From Saprospiraceae bacterium (GTDB taxonomy: Bacteria > Bacteroidota > Bacteroidia > Chitinophagales > Saprospiraceae), in the NCBI GenBank assembly GCA_016719855.1, contig JADJYH010000068.1, forward strand, positions 1-21,559: a stretch of 21,559 bases of DNA, given 5' to 3'. Numbering within the stretch: the stretch's first letter is position 1; each line of letters begins with the position of its first letter. Both the position numbers and the translations under genes were made by a program. The notes under the pieces are model-generated. The model did no database searches and had not been told where the DNA came from. It saw nothing but the letters and a program-made list of their open reading frames with translations. This document shows, in pieces, positions 8,542 through 16,884 of the stretch.

Positions 8542-8659
8542 TCAAGTTCAATTTATTAAAACAAACAAGCTTCGATCTTATTAGCCCTCCTCCAAATGCA
8601 ATTTCCTTTTCGCTTATCATGCCCTTCCCAGGACCGGGTGGGCTGTCGCTTGAGTCCAT
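8507..8659 (-). CDS. possible 50-residue ORF after the symporter
   Basis: An ATG 3 nt after the symporter stop (8663) opens a 50-codon frame beginning MDSSDSPPGPGKGMISEKEI and ending at a TAG at 8507-8509. It overlaps the start of the MSYDI frame by about 35 bases. There is no recognised family, signal peptide or membrane segment. The close spacing to the symporter would suit co-transcription, but the composition is not distinctive and it may be chance. Confidence 0.15.
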   Translation of the reverse strand: MDSSDSPPGPGKGMISEKEIAFGGGLIRSKLVCFNKLNLNELRHPSLSKA

Positions 8660-8662
8660 TTT

Positions 8663-9946
8663 TCACAATTCTTTGGGTTGAGGCGCATGTAATTTGCCCA
8701 ACCCAGAAGCTACCATCATCGAAATACACAGGTCGCTGGTGACGTTGGCCACGGTGCGGCACATGTCGAGCGGGCGGTCAATGGCGAAGATGAGCGCCAG
8801 GCCCGCCTCTGGGATGCCCGCTTGCGCCAGCACGATGACGAGCATGACCATGCCCGCCCCAGGCACCGCCGCCGAGCCGATGCTGGCCAGTGTGGCCGTG
8901 AGAATGATGCCAAGCTGCGCCCCCAAACCGAGGTTCATGCCGAATGCTTGGGCGATGAACACCGCAGCAACGCCCTGGTAGAGCGCCGTGCCGTCCATGT
9001 TCACGGTGGCACCGATGGGCAACACGAAACTGGCCACTTCTTCGTCCACGCCGAGGTGCTCCTCTGCCCGCTCCATGGTCACGGGCAGCGTGGCCGCACT
9101 GGAACTGGTGCTGAACGCCAGCAACTGCGCCGGGGCAACGCCCCGCATGAAGAACCGGTAATCCCTTTTTGCAAATATTTTTACCAAAAACGGATAGAAC
9201 CCAAAGATGAGGATGGCCAGGCCGAGCAACACGCAAAATGCATACCCCAGCAAGGCAGCCAATAGGTCGGGCGAGGGCATTTCTACAATGAGCGACGAGA
9301 GCAAGGCAAAGACTCCTATCGGTGCAAAAAGCATGATAACGTCAATGAGCTTCATGATGACCTCGTTGGCGCCACCAAAGAAATCAACCACGGGTTTTGC
9401 CTTCTCTTCTGGGATGAGGATGAGGCCGATGCCAAATAATACCACGAAGAAAATGACCTGCAGCATATTGGTATTATCGGTAGCAGCTTGGAAGAGGTTG
9501 TCGGGCACGATGTCCACGAGGGGCTGGAGGGGGCCGCTTTTCTTGGCAGTTTCGGCGGCCTGGATTTTGTCGGCAGCATTACCCGCAAACTTCTCCATCA
9601 TTACCGTACGGGTTTCTTCTTTGATGAAATAACCGGGTTGGACGATGTTTACGATAACCAGCCCGAGGCTGATGGCCAATGCCGTGGTGAGGATGTAAAT
9701 GCTAAAGGTACGCCCGCCCATTTTGCCAAGCTTGCTGATGTCCTTGAGGTCGGCCACGCCCTTGACGAGCGAAGTGACGATGAGGGGCACGGCTATCATT
9801 TTGAGCAGGTTGATGAAGATGGTACCGAAGGGTTTGACCCAGTCCTTGATGTACTCGCCCCAGCCCATTTGTGCAGCAAAAAGGCCAAATAGAATGCCTG
9901 CTGCAATGCCAATCAGAATCTGCCAGTGTAATGCCAGTTTTTTCAT
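8663..9946 (-). CDS. dicarboxylate/amino acid:cation symporter (DAACS/SLC1 family)
   Basis: This 427-residue integral inner-membrane transporter of the GltP/DctA family is full length. Family signatures are clear. The HP1 serine-rich tip reads FSTSSSAATLPVT (about 285-297). The TM7 motif GATVNMDGTALYQGV (about 318-332) holds the cation-binding NMDGT. TM8 reads DRPLDMCRTVANVTSD (about 394-409), with the Asp residues, the Arg-Thr pair and the Asn/Asp that bind cation and the side-chain carboxylate in characterised members. The Arg in this motif favours an acidic amino acid or C4-dicarboxylate substrate; the exact substrate cannot be read from sequence. The N-terminus (MKKLALHWQILIGIAAGILF) is a normal TM1 start. 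A hairpin lies directly upstream of the start codon. Confidence 0.95.
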   Translation of the reverse strand: MKKLALHWQILIGIAAGILFGLFAAQMGWGEYIKDWVKPFGTIFINLLKMIAVPLIVTSLVKGVADLKDISKLGKMGGRTFSIYILTTALAISLGLVIVNIVQPGYFIKEETRTVMMEKFAGNAADKIQAAETAKKSGPLQPLVDIVPDNLFQAATDNTNMLQVIFFVVLFGIGLILIPEEKAKPVVDFFGGANEVIMKLIDVIMLFAPIGVFALLSSLIVEMPSPDLLAALLGYAFCVLLGLAILIFGFYPFLVKIFAKRDYRFFMRGVAPAQLLAFSTSSSAATLPVTMERAEEHLGVDEEVASFVLPIGATVNMDGTALYQGVAAVFIAQAFGMNLGLGAQLGIILTATLASIGSAAVPGAGMVMLVIVLAQAGIPEAGLALIFAIDRPLDMCRTVANVTSDLCISMMVASGLGKLHAPQPKEL

Positions 9947-9954
9947 AAAAAGTT

Positions 9955-10011
9955 AAAAGTTGGGTGATAAAAATTGCCTTGAACAATCGAGGGCAAGTTA
10001 CCCAACTTTTT
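9955..10011. repeat. hairpin just upstream of the symporter start
   Basis: An 11-bp perfect stem pairs aaaagttgggt (9955-9965) with its complement acccaactttt (10000-10010). A second short inner pair, ttgcc/ggcaa (9974-9978 with 9992-9996), lies inside the loop. It ends 9 nt from the symporter ATG, so it would lie in the leader of that mRNA, and about 125 nt past the end of the upstream PD40 gene. It could be the terminator of the PD40 gene or a leader structure. On the minus strand the outer stem is followed by an A/T-mixed sequence rather than a clean T run. Confidence 0.5.
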
Positions 10012-10134
10012 CTTTTAAATCAGGGCTATTTATGACAAGCAATCACATAAAAAATGATGACCTCGTAAGTCGCAAATAGTAAGAAAAATTGAACAGCATT
10101 TCACCTCGAGAAACAAATTAACGCTGAACTCACC

Positions 10135-11112
10135 TTACTCCGTTGGCTTGCTGTTTACAGTCGACCCTTTTGTACCTGATGCCGTGGCGGGTACCTGTTT
10201 TTTTACTTCGTAAATATCAAAGCAGCCAAAACCCTCTGCGCTCCCACTGCATTGCGAGCTGGGGCGGTCGGAGGCGAGGTAGCCCGTTTGGGTGGGTTCG
10301 TGGTAGGTGTAAAAAAGGTCATCGTAGGCGGTGTTGAAGGGCCTACCGAGGTTTTCGGGCTTGGCCCAATTGCCGTCAGCGGTTTTCTTGGCGGAAAAAA
10401 CATCGAACCGGCCCACGCCTTTCAGGCCGTTGGAACTGAAAAAAAGCGTTTGGCCCGTTTGGCTGAAGCTCGGCGTCACCTCGTCTTCCGGGGTGTTGAA
10501 CGAGAGGCAGACTGGCGCCTCGAACTTGCCGTCAAAGGTGATGGTACTGGCCCAGATGTCCATCTTTCCCTTGCCGCCGGAGCGGTTGGAGGCGAAGAAA
10601 AGGGTGTATTTTTTGGCAGCAGCGTCCCAGCCAATGGCTGGTTGGGCGGTGTTGGCCCCCCGGACGTTGATGGATTCCGGCAGCTTGGCGGCAACGCCCC
10701 ATTTCCCGTCGTACTCACGGTCACGGTACCAGATTTCGCATTTCTGCATGGCCTCGTCCCGGCAGAGCGTGAAAAACATGCGGCTTGCGTCGGGCATCAG
10801 TGATGGGCATGCAACGTGGCTGGCATTGTTTTTTGGATTGAACTCGACGTCCAGCGTTGGCTTGTTCCCGGGCGTGAACGAAAAAATGCGGCTGACGGGC
10901 GAGGCTTCGGGCGTCTCTTGCCGGAGGCTGGAAAAATAGACCCTGTCACCGTAGCGCACTGGTGCGAAGTCGGCGGTGGGAGCATTCACCGTGTTGTCGA
11001 GCCTTTTTGCTTGGCAGGTGGAAGTTGGGTTGGTGGTCGTTTTTGGTTGCTGTGCAGCCAAGTTTGCAACTGCAAGGATGCAGCCTGCAAGAGTCAGGAT
11101 TCTGGTTAACAT
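10135..11112 (-). CDS. secreted PD40/TolB-like beta-propeller protein (paralogue 1)
   Basis: This 325-residue protein has a Sec signal peptide (MLTRILTLAGCILAVANLAA, then QQ) and PD40 propeller blades in tandem. Visible blade motifs are ADFAPVRYGDRVYFSS, DASRMFFTLCRDE, TLFFASNRSGGKGKMDIWAS, QTLFFSSNGLKGVGRFDVFS and TGYLASDRPSSQ, and the propeller ends CFDIYEVKK. In Bacteroidota this propeller is typical of periplasmic or outer-membrane-associated proteins, including the T9SS accessory protein PorE, where it is followed by an OmpA peptidoglycan-binding domain. Here nothing follows except a short TATASGTKG-like tail, so it is a propeller-only protein. It is clearly paralogous to the gene at 11600-13011 and read in the same direction. 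A good Bacteroidota promoter lies about 160 bp upstream. Confidence 0.88.
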   Translation of the reverse strand: MLTRILTLAGCILAVANLAAQQPKTTTNPTSTCQAKRLDNTVNAPTADFAPVRYGDRVYFSSLRQETPEASPVSRIFSFTPGNKPTLDVEFNPKNNASHVACPSLMPDASRMFFTLCRDEAMQKCEIWYRDREYDGKWGVAAKLPESINVRGANTAQPAIGWDAAAKKYTLFFASNRSGGKGKMDIWASTITFDGKFEAPVCLSFNTPEDEVTPSFSQTGQTLFFSSNGLKGVGRFDVFSAKKTADGNWAKPENLGRPFNTAYDDLFYTYHEPTQTGYLASDRPSSQCSGSAEGFGCFDIYEVKKQVPATASGTKGSTVNSKPTE

Positions 11113-11599
11113 CTTTTGTAAGTTTTGGTTAAAATAAAAAGCTGATTAGCCGGTACAATCGCCGGACATCGTCAAAATCGTAAGTAATTGTCAGGAAAAA
11201 AAGATGTGTGATGAAACCAGGATGTGTTCGTAAAAGCTGAGTTGCTGAGAAGGAGATTGGAAGAATTGAGGCACAAAGATAAGGCGGTAAATAGCGGATA
11301 GCAAGCGGAAGGCCAAAGCGGGGGAGGTGACAACTGGTTCAAACCATTGACAAAAATGCTTTTTTTGTAAACGTTAAACGATTGGAAACTAACTGGTTAA
11401 GCCATGATTTGACTTGAATGCCGACCATATTGCGGAGCGGATAAAAAATGATAATTTTGCGAATTAGGTGTTGAGAACGTGGTATTTCTCGGTGGCACCG
11501 GGACATTTCGTGCGCTGCCCTCTTTCTCAACTACTTGGCTAAAGATTTCGCCGCTATGCGGGCTGTGGATAAACTTAATTCGCATAATTTTATTGAAAA
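11113..11599. other. intergenic region between the two PD40 genes
   Basis: Besides the promoter at 11274-11304 I see no convincing gene. A 68-codon minus-strand frame from 11603 to 11397 overlaps the stop of the upstream PD40 gene by 4 nt, but its sequence (residues such as RNTTFSTPNSQNYHFL) has no family likeness. An aactggtt word recurs at 11332-11339 and 11392-11399. No rho-independent terminator with a clear T-tract is visible. Confidence 0.5.
11274..11304 (-). promoter_or_regulatory. Bacteroidota-type promoter for PD40 paralogue 1
   Basis: On the minus strand the sequence reads tatctttg (complement of 11274-11281), a full match to the Bacteroidota -7 element TAnnTTTG. A TTG at the complement of 11302-11304 lies 20 bp upstream, at the expected -33 position. 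Transcription would start about 7 nt past the box and give a leader of roughly 155 nt before the ATG at 11112. Confidence 0.6.
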
Positions 11600-13011
11600 T
11601 CAAGGGTCAAGCGGGCGCTTGAGGTAAATCTGGCGGGTCAATTGGATGAAATAGCTGATGTCCTCGGTGCTGAATTCAAAGCTGAAAGGTTCATATCCGT
11701 CGGCAATGACAGTCAGTAGGTAACGCTTTCCGGTTTCCAACCGAATCTGTAAGTCGTTCTGGTCGTTGCGGGCTGCAAAGGAGCCAGTTTCTCCGGTCTT
11801 TAGTTCCTTTACGTCCACTTGCGGAGCGTACACGGGCGCATTGTCCAGGGAGCGGAACACCTTCAATTCAATTTCCGCAAAAATGCGGGCTTCGTAAATG
11901 TCCAAGCAGTCGTCGGCGCTCAACGACTCGTCCTTGCAATTGGCGTTGGGCCTGTTGGATACGAGGTAGGCGTTTTGGCTCTGTGTATGGAAACTGTAGT
12001 ACGTGTCGTCATAGGCGCTGTTGAGCATATCGCCGAGATTCTCAGGCACTTCCCACTCCCCGTCGGTGGTCTTGTTCTCCCGGTAAATGTCAAAGCCGCC
12101 TTTGCCCGGCCAGCCGTTTGAGCTAAAAAACAGGGTTTGGGTGGGTTGGTGGAAAAACGGCGTGATATCGTCCATTGGCGTGTTGAAAGGCAGGCAAAAT
12201 GGCGTTCCAAAACTGCCGTCCATGCTTATTGCACTGCACCAGACGTCCAAGCCGCCCCTTCCACCTGGTCGGTCGCTGGCGAAGTAAAGCACATACTGTT
12301 TTTTGGTTTTGTCCCATCCGATGGAAGGCTGGGTGGCGGAAGAGCCTTTCAAGTTGACCTGTTCTGGGAGCCTTCTTGGTGCCTGCCAAGTCCCTTCGTA
12401 ATCCCGCTCACGGCACCAGATTTCGCAGCCTTCGGATTTCGCAAAATCGCCCTTGCATAGCGTGTAATAAACTATGCTGGCATCGGAGGTGAGGGATACG
12501 TTGCCAGCGCTGAGGTTCAATTTTGCTGGGTTTCCATCGAAAGCTTGTGGTGGATAATTGGGTCTCGCTTCAAAAATGCGGCTAACCTCTAGTTTTTCTT
12601 TCCGCCGGTTTTTGCCTTCTATTTCAACCATACTCGTGAAATACATCTTGTCGCCGTAGCGCAAGGGCGCAAAATCCGCCTTGGCCGAGTTGATGTTGCC
12701 GGCCATTTGGTGCAGGTCGAGCGCATTGTCCTTGCCCCTGCCTTCTTTTCCCATGGATTTCAGCGCCTCCACCGACAGGTAGGCGAAGAGGTTGTTGGCT
12801 TCGTTGTGCTCGTTGAGGTATTTTTGGTAGTAGTATTTAGCTTCGCTCATCTTGTTCAGGTCCATTTTCACACCGCCCAACACGAAGTCAACAACCGCGT
12901 AATAGCCTACTTTTGCCTCGTTCGGAATGCATAGTTCTCCAGATACTGGCCAAATGCCAAGCTGGAGGGCAGCAGGAGGGGAAAAATTATTGAAATGTTC
13001 AAGTAGCGCAT
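11600..13011 (-). CDS. secreted TPR-like + PD40 propeller + CarboxypepD-regulatory-like protein (PorE-like without OmpA), frameshifted near the start
   Basis: The open frame from 12883 encodes 427 residues. They comprise a helical segment (about 8-45, AKYYYQKYLNEHNEANN), PD40 blades (about 68-335, for example YVLYFASDRPGGRGGLDVWC, TLFFSSNGWPGKGGFDIY and AYLVSNRP), then a beta-sandwich tail (about 338-420) with VIADGYEPFSFEF, as in carboxypeptidase-regulatory-like domains. This order resembles the T9SS protein PorE, but the OmpA-like domain is missing. The true start is further upstream: an ATG at 13011-13009 opens a clean signal peptide (MRYLNISIIFPLLLPSSLAF, then GQYLENYA). One missing base near 12921-12940 then moves the frame to IPNEAKVGYYAVVDFVLGGV, which leads straight into the main ORF. 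The gene is divergent from the one at 13247. Confidence 0.85.
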
Positions 13012-13246
13012 CAAGCGGTTTTTTTGCAGTTTTTGTCGGTTGTACTTATTTTCAATTTTGAAAAAATGGAGCGATTAAGATGTGTGCCCTTCAATGAGCT
13101 ATTCATGCAGATTGCGATTAGGAATCAAATACTAAGCCATAGGGGAAAATGATAATTTGACTTTAACCTTGAAAAAAAACCGGTCAATATTGAACCCCAT
13201 CCCTTTTCATGGGTACAATGCCCTGTGTTTTAAAAAATTGACCATT

Positions 13247-15173
13247 ATGAAAAAGCTATTGCTTGTTTTGATTGCACTTCGTGGTTTTGGCCACAAACCT
13301 CCTCGCCAACCACACTGGCGCAGCGCTTCCTGAGCGCATCAAGTCCATTTCCAAAGTGGCCTACCCAATGGAGTACTACGCCGAACAGGCAAACCTTTGG
13401 CGGCTCGAAAGCTCAAAAAACAACATGAACCCTGATGCTTGGCTCAACTACTTCCGGGCCGCCCGCTACGCCAACATGCTCGACCGGAGCGGCGAACAAG
13501 CCTTCGACCTGTCGGCCATCGTGGCCCAAATCCCCGTTGCCTTGAACAACAGTTTCGAGTTCCAGTACATCAGTTTTATGAACGCCGTCTGGGACGAGAG
13601 CCGCTTCGAGTACCTGCTCAAGGCCCATGAAATCGCACCGCAACGCACCGAAATCTACCACGACCTTGTCAGCTACCACGAGACGAGGGGCGAGCAGTCG
13701 CAAGCGCTTTTTTACCTCGAAAAACTGTTTGAAGCAGGCGAGTTTCCCGCCGAGTTGCTAGCCTGGAACTACAACCTGCTGGCCTCCGTGGAGCCGGACG
13801 CCCTACTGCTCACTTACGGCGACAACGATACTTATCCGCTCTGGGTGCTACAGTCGGCGAGGGGTATCCGAAAGGACGTTAAGGTGCTGAATATCAATCT
13901 TTTGTTATTGGATGAATACCGGGAAAAAGCGCTCACGAAACTGGGTCTCCCGGCCATTGACCTGAGCGACTGCAAGGATGCCGAGGAAATGTACCTGCGG
14001 GTTTTGAAGCAAATCATGTCCGGTGCAAGGCAGCCGATTTACGTGGCCAACACCATGCCCGAGCCTGTTCGCCTCGCTTTTGGCGACAGCCTCTACCTCA
14101 CCGGCCTTGCCTTTCGATACGCTCCGAGCGCTTTCGACAACCTTGCTTTTTTGAAGAACAATTTTGAAAACAAGTTCCTGCTCGACTACCTGCGGGTGGA
14201 CTTCAGCCCAGACTCCGTTTCGTCCGTGTTGGCAGGCATGAACCTCCAATACCTCCCCGCTTTCATCTTGCTTCATCAGCACTATGAGGCCAGCGGCGAA
14301 AAAATCAAGGCGGCCAACCTGGAGCCGGTCATGCGTCGGGTAGCTAAGGAAGGTGGCCGGGAGAGCGAGCTGAACGCCTATTTGTCCACCTACGGCCAAG
14401 ACATTCCAGTTGTGGAATCCGCCATCTCCGTGCGCAGCTTGGACAAGGGACTCAAGAAAATCAGCGGCAACTTCTACGCCTTCGACACCGAGGTCACCAA
14501 CGGCCAATACGAGGCGTTTTTGATGGATTTGGTAAAAAACAAGGCATTCGACCTGATGGAAACCTGCAAGTCGCCCCGCACGGATTGGCGCAGCCTTTTG
14601 CCTGAGAATTACAAAAACCTGCCCGACAGCGAGGTCTTCAAACATGCCCACCCCGATGACCCAGCAGCGCCCGTCGTGAACATCAGCCACGAGGCTGCCC
14701 AGCAATACTGCGAGTGGATTACGAAGGTGTACAATGCCAGCACCGACAAGAAAAAAGCACACCGCAAGGTGCGCTTTCGACTGCCCACCGAGGCCGAATG
14801 GGAACTGGCTGCACATGCTGCTCGTGACGCCCCCTACCCCTGGGGCGGCTATTTCATCCGAAACTCCAAGGGTTGCTTCCTTGCCAACTACGACGTAAGC
14901 AAGGAGGAACCTTGCAAGAACTGCCCCAGCGCCAACAACGACATGCCAGACGACGGCGGCTTCTTCTCCGTGAAAGCCGACTCGTACTTCCCCAACGACT
15001 TTGGACTGTACAATACCAGCGGCAACGTGGCCGAAATGATTGACCAATCCGGCGTAACCAAGGGCGGCAGTTGGTACGAGCTACCGTTTTTTGGCCAAAT
15101 CACCAGCCGAAATACTTACACGAAGCCTGCGCCGTTCATTGGGTTCCGGGTTTTCATGGAGGTGGTGGAATAA
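13247..15173 (+). CDS. secreted protein: DUF2723 C-terminal-like domain fused to FGE-sulfatase-like (SUMF1) domain, frameshifted in the signal peptide
   Basis: The open frame runs 13272-15173 (633 residues), but the natural start is the ATG at 13247, reading MKKLLLVLIAL. One missing base near 13275-13285 shifts to FVVLATNLLANHTGA, so together they form a signal peptide. Residues about 60-160 look TPR-like. Residues about 165-320 carry LLTYGDNDTYPLW, GIRKDVKVLNINLL, RQPIYVANTMPEPV and a YLTGLAFRYAP segment, matching in order the soluble C-terminal domain of the DUF2723 protein at 16885. From about residue 395 to 633 there is an FGE/SUMF1-like fold: FDTEVTNGQYEAFL, VVNISHEAAQQYCEWI, RFRLPTEAEWELAA, YNTSGNVAEM, TKGGSWYELP and IGFRVF. 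The two catalytic cysteines that follow GGSW in true FGE are absent, so it is probably structural or binding, as in GldJ/GldK, rather than a sulfatase activator. Confidence 0.88.
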
Positions 15174-15175
15174 AC

Positions 15176-15321
15176 TTGGAAATTGGATGAATTGGGTGAA
15201 TTGGTTAAATTAGGTAGCCCCTCGCCAGTCCACACAATTCACCCAATCATCCAATTCACCCAATTCACCCAATTCACCCAATTCAACCAGTTTAACCAAT
15301 TCACCCAATTCAACCACTTCA
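15176..15321. repeat. word-hairpin A: 9-bp tandem repeat with inverted arm
   Basis: From 15236 to about 15321 the word aattcaccc/aattcaacc is repeated head to tail, about nine times with small changes. The segment 15185-15209 is an inverted copy (24 of 25 bases complementary to 15291-15315), so the RNA can fold into a long stem. The element begins 3 nt after the stop codon of the FGE-like gene. It overlaps the apparent N-terminal extension of the sigma-factor frame, where it would encode a QFTQFTQFNQF low-complexity run. Confidence 0.75.
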
Positions 15322-15329
15322 ACCAGTTC

Positions 15330-15902
15330 TTGCCAAACGAAAAAAAATATCAATCCCTGCCCGACGAGCAGTTGATGCGACGGCTGGCCAACGATGGCTG
15401 CGAGTTGTCGTTCGGGGAATTGTACGACCGGTACAGCGAACGGATGCACCGCTATTTTTACCGGATGCTGGGCAGGGATACGCACCGTGCTGACGACTTC
15501 ACGCAGGAGCTGTTCATGAAAGTAGTGGAAAAAACAACGCTCTTCGACCCAGAACGGCGGTTTTCCACTTGGCTCTACACCGTGGCTGGGAACATGGTAA
15601 AAAACGAGTACCGCCGCCAGTCACGCCAACCCGAACCGCCGCCCGTGGATGATTTTTTTGGGGAAAATTTTTCGGAAGACATTGACAATCAAATATTTGA
15701 ACAACACCTCCACCTTGCGCTGGACGAGCTGGACGAGACCCAACGCCAATGCTTCGTGTTGCGGTACCAGCAAGACCTGAGTGTACGAGAAATTGCCGAA
15801 ATCCTCGATTGCCCGGAAGGAACGGTGAAGTCGAGGATGTTTTACACGTTGAAAAAACTGGGCAACAAGCTCCGGGCGTTCGCAGGGGCGATTGCGGTTT
15901 AA
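15330..15902 (+). CDS. ECF-type RNA polymerase sigma factor
   Basis: From the TTG at 15330 the protein is 190 residues, a normal ECF length. Region 2 spans about residues 25-95: FGELYDRYSERMHRYFYRML, DFTQELFMKVVE, RRFSTWLYTVAGNMVKNEYR. Region 4 spans about residues 130-185: LDELDETQRQCFVLRYQQDL and SVREIAEILDCPEGTVKSRM, the helix-turn-helix that binds the -35 element. The frame is open back to 15183, but that extension is repeat-derived and unlikely to be translated. The first ATG (15375) would remove the conserved SLPDEQL segment, so TTG at 15330 is preferred, without strong evidence. A run of eight A bases at 15341-15348 could hide an indel. The next gene is a putative anti-sigma factor, which suggests the usual paired control. 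Confidence 0.9.
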   Translation: MPNEKKYQSLPDEQLMRRLANDGCELSFGELYDRYSERMHRYFYRMLGRDTHRADDFTQELFMKVVEKTTLFDPERRFSTWLYTVAGNMVKNEYRRQSRQPEPPPVDDFFGENFSEDIDNQIFEQHLHLALDELDETQRQCFVLRYQQDLSVREIAEILDCPEGTVKSRMFYTLKKLGNKLRAFAGAIAV

Positions 15903-15964
15903 AGTTTCTTGTTTAGGGTTTCAGGGAGCATCTGCGTTAAACCTGAAACCCAAAACCAGAAACC
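15903..15964. repeat. word-hairpin B between sigma and anti-sigma genes
   Basis: The arms 15903-15925 (ending gggtttcagg) and 15942-15964 (starting cctgaaaccc) are complementary at 20 of 23 positions around a 16-nt loop. The element starts directly after the sigma-factor stop codon and ends 14 nt before the ATG of the next gene. No T-tract follows, so it may tune processing or the sigma to anti-sigma ratio rather than terminate transcription. Confidence 0.7.
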
Positions 15965-15978
15965 TCAATCTTTTGATT

Positions 15979-16641
15979 ATGAAAAATAGGAAAGAAATAG
16001 ACATCGAGCAACTGCTAGCCGAGCGGCCATTCGACCTGTTGGCTCCAGAAGAAAAAGCCACTGTGCTGGAACAAATGCCAGAATGGGAATACGAGCGCCT
16101 GCACCAGTTGCTGACCCGAAGCAAGGCCGCACTGAAGAAAAGCCCCTTGCCCGACCCGGCCATCCGGCAAGGGCTGATGGAAGCATTGCGCAAGCAAGCA
16201 AAACCGCAAGCACCCCGTCCGGTCGGCTTGTTGGTTCGGCTGGCGCAATACCGGCTGCCCGTTTGGCAAGCAGCGGCGGGGTTTGCGCTCTTGCTGGCTG
16301 CCCATTTTACCCTACATAAACCTGCCACGGAAACCGTGCGCACGGAGACGGTTTACGTAAACTCGACGGATACCATCTACAAAGAAGTGGCGCTGCCCGT
16401 GGCAGACACCTCTGCCAAAATCCCGCAGCGGCGTGTAAACGTGAAGCCCCGGGTATTGAAAAACGCCATCCCCGCCAGCCTCCCCAACGAGGCGCTTGCC
16501 GACTCCTCCGCTCGGCATCAAGGTCGCCTCGGCAACCTTCCCGATACCCTTCCCGGTTTCCAGTTTTCCATTCGCCAGCACAGTGGCAGGTCGGCCAATG
16601 AGATGAAGGAACTGTGGCAGTTTCTGGGGGAAGTTTATTGA
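15979..16641 (+). CDS. putative anti-sigma factor, single-pass membrane protein
   Basis: The ATG at 15979 (MKNRKEIDIEQLLAERPFDL) gives 220 residues. The open frame extends upstream to 15892, but that part lies in hairpin B and the end of the sigma gene. Residues 1-90 are charged and helical and would face the cytoplasm to bind the sigma factor. One membrane helix lies at about residues 94-115 (PVWQAAAGFALLLAAHFTL). The rest is a Pro/Ser-rich periplasmic region. No zinc-binding HxxxCxxC motif is present, so this is not a classical ZAS anti-sigma domain. The role is inferred mainly from position directly after the ECF gene and the one-TM layout. Confidence 0.7.
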   Translation: MKNRKEIDIEQLLAERPFDLLAPEEKATVLEQMPEWEYERLHQLLTRSKAALKKSPLPDPAIRQGLMEALRKQAKPQAPRPVGLLVRLAQYRLPVWQAAAGFALLLAAHFTLHKPATETVRTETVYVNSTDTIYKEVALPVADTSAKIPQRRVNVKPRVLKNAIPASLPNEALADSSARHQGRLGNLPDTLPGFQFSIRQHSGRSANEMKELWQFLGEVY

Positions 16642-16649
16642 TGAGATTT

Positions 16650-16714
16650 GCTGTTGGCTATTAGGTATTGGCTATTGGCGCATTGCTGATGGCCAAAAGC
16701 TAATAGCCAAAAGC
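16650..16714. repeat. word-hairpin C after the anti-sigma gene
   Basis: The arms 16650-16672 and 16692-16714 are complementary at 20 of 23 positions. The word ttggctatt occurs twice on the left side (16654-16662 and 16668-16676) and appears inverted (aatagccaa) on the right. The element starts 9 nt after the stop codon of the anti-sigma gene. No strong T run follows. Confidence 0.65.
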
Positions 16715-16742
16715 CTGCTGATAAAAACTCCCAACTGTTTTA

Positions 16743-16750
16743 TACATTTG
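16743..16750 (+). promoter_or_regulatory. possible Bacteroidota -7 element for the DUF2723 gene
   Basis: The sequence tacatttg matches TAnnTTTG exactly and lies 135 bp before the ATG at 16885, just past hairpin C. No good TTG is found at the -33 distance, so the call is tentative. If real, the DUF2723 gene has its own promoter rather than depending only on read-through from the sigma operon. Confidence 0.35.
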
Positions 16751-16884
16751 CGCAGCTTTTTGGAAGGGCTACCTGTATTTGCCGGTCAATATTCTTTCGT
16801 TTTGAAATATTGCTTTGAGTATCAATTATTTACCCATTCAAAATCAGGTGGCGCAAGTTTTAATATCCAACCATTTTCACCTAC

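Noticed and set aside
11397..11603. 68-codon minus-strand frame overlapping the PD40 stop
   Set aside because: The composition looks non-coding and there is no recognised motif; the 4-nt overlap alone is weak evidence.
13905..15047. 380-codon minus-strand frame in the FGE-like gene
   Set aside because: It is antisense shadow of a gene with clear FGE motifs and shows no protein family likeness.
15236..15321. CRISPR-like or iteron origin
   Set aside because: The 9-bp words are contiguous without spacers. No replication initiator gene or A/T-rich unwinding region is nearby, and the inverted arm fits a hairpin better.
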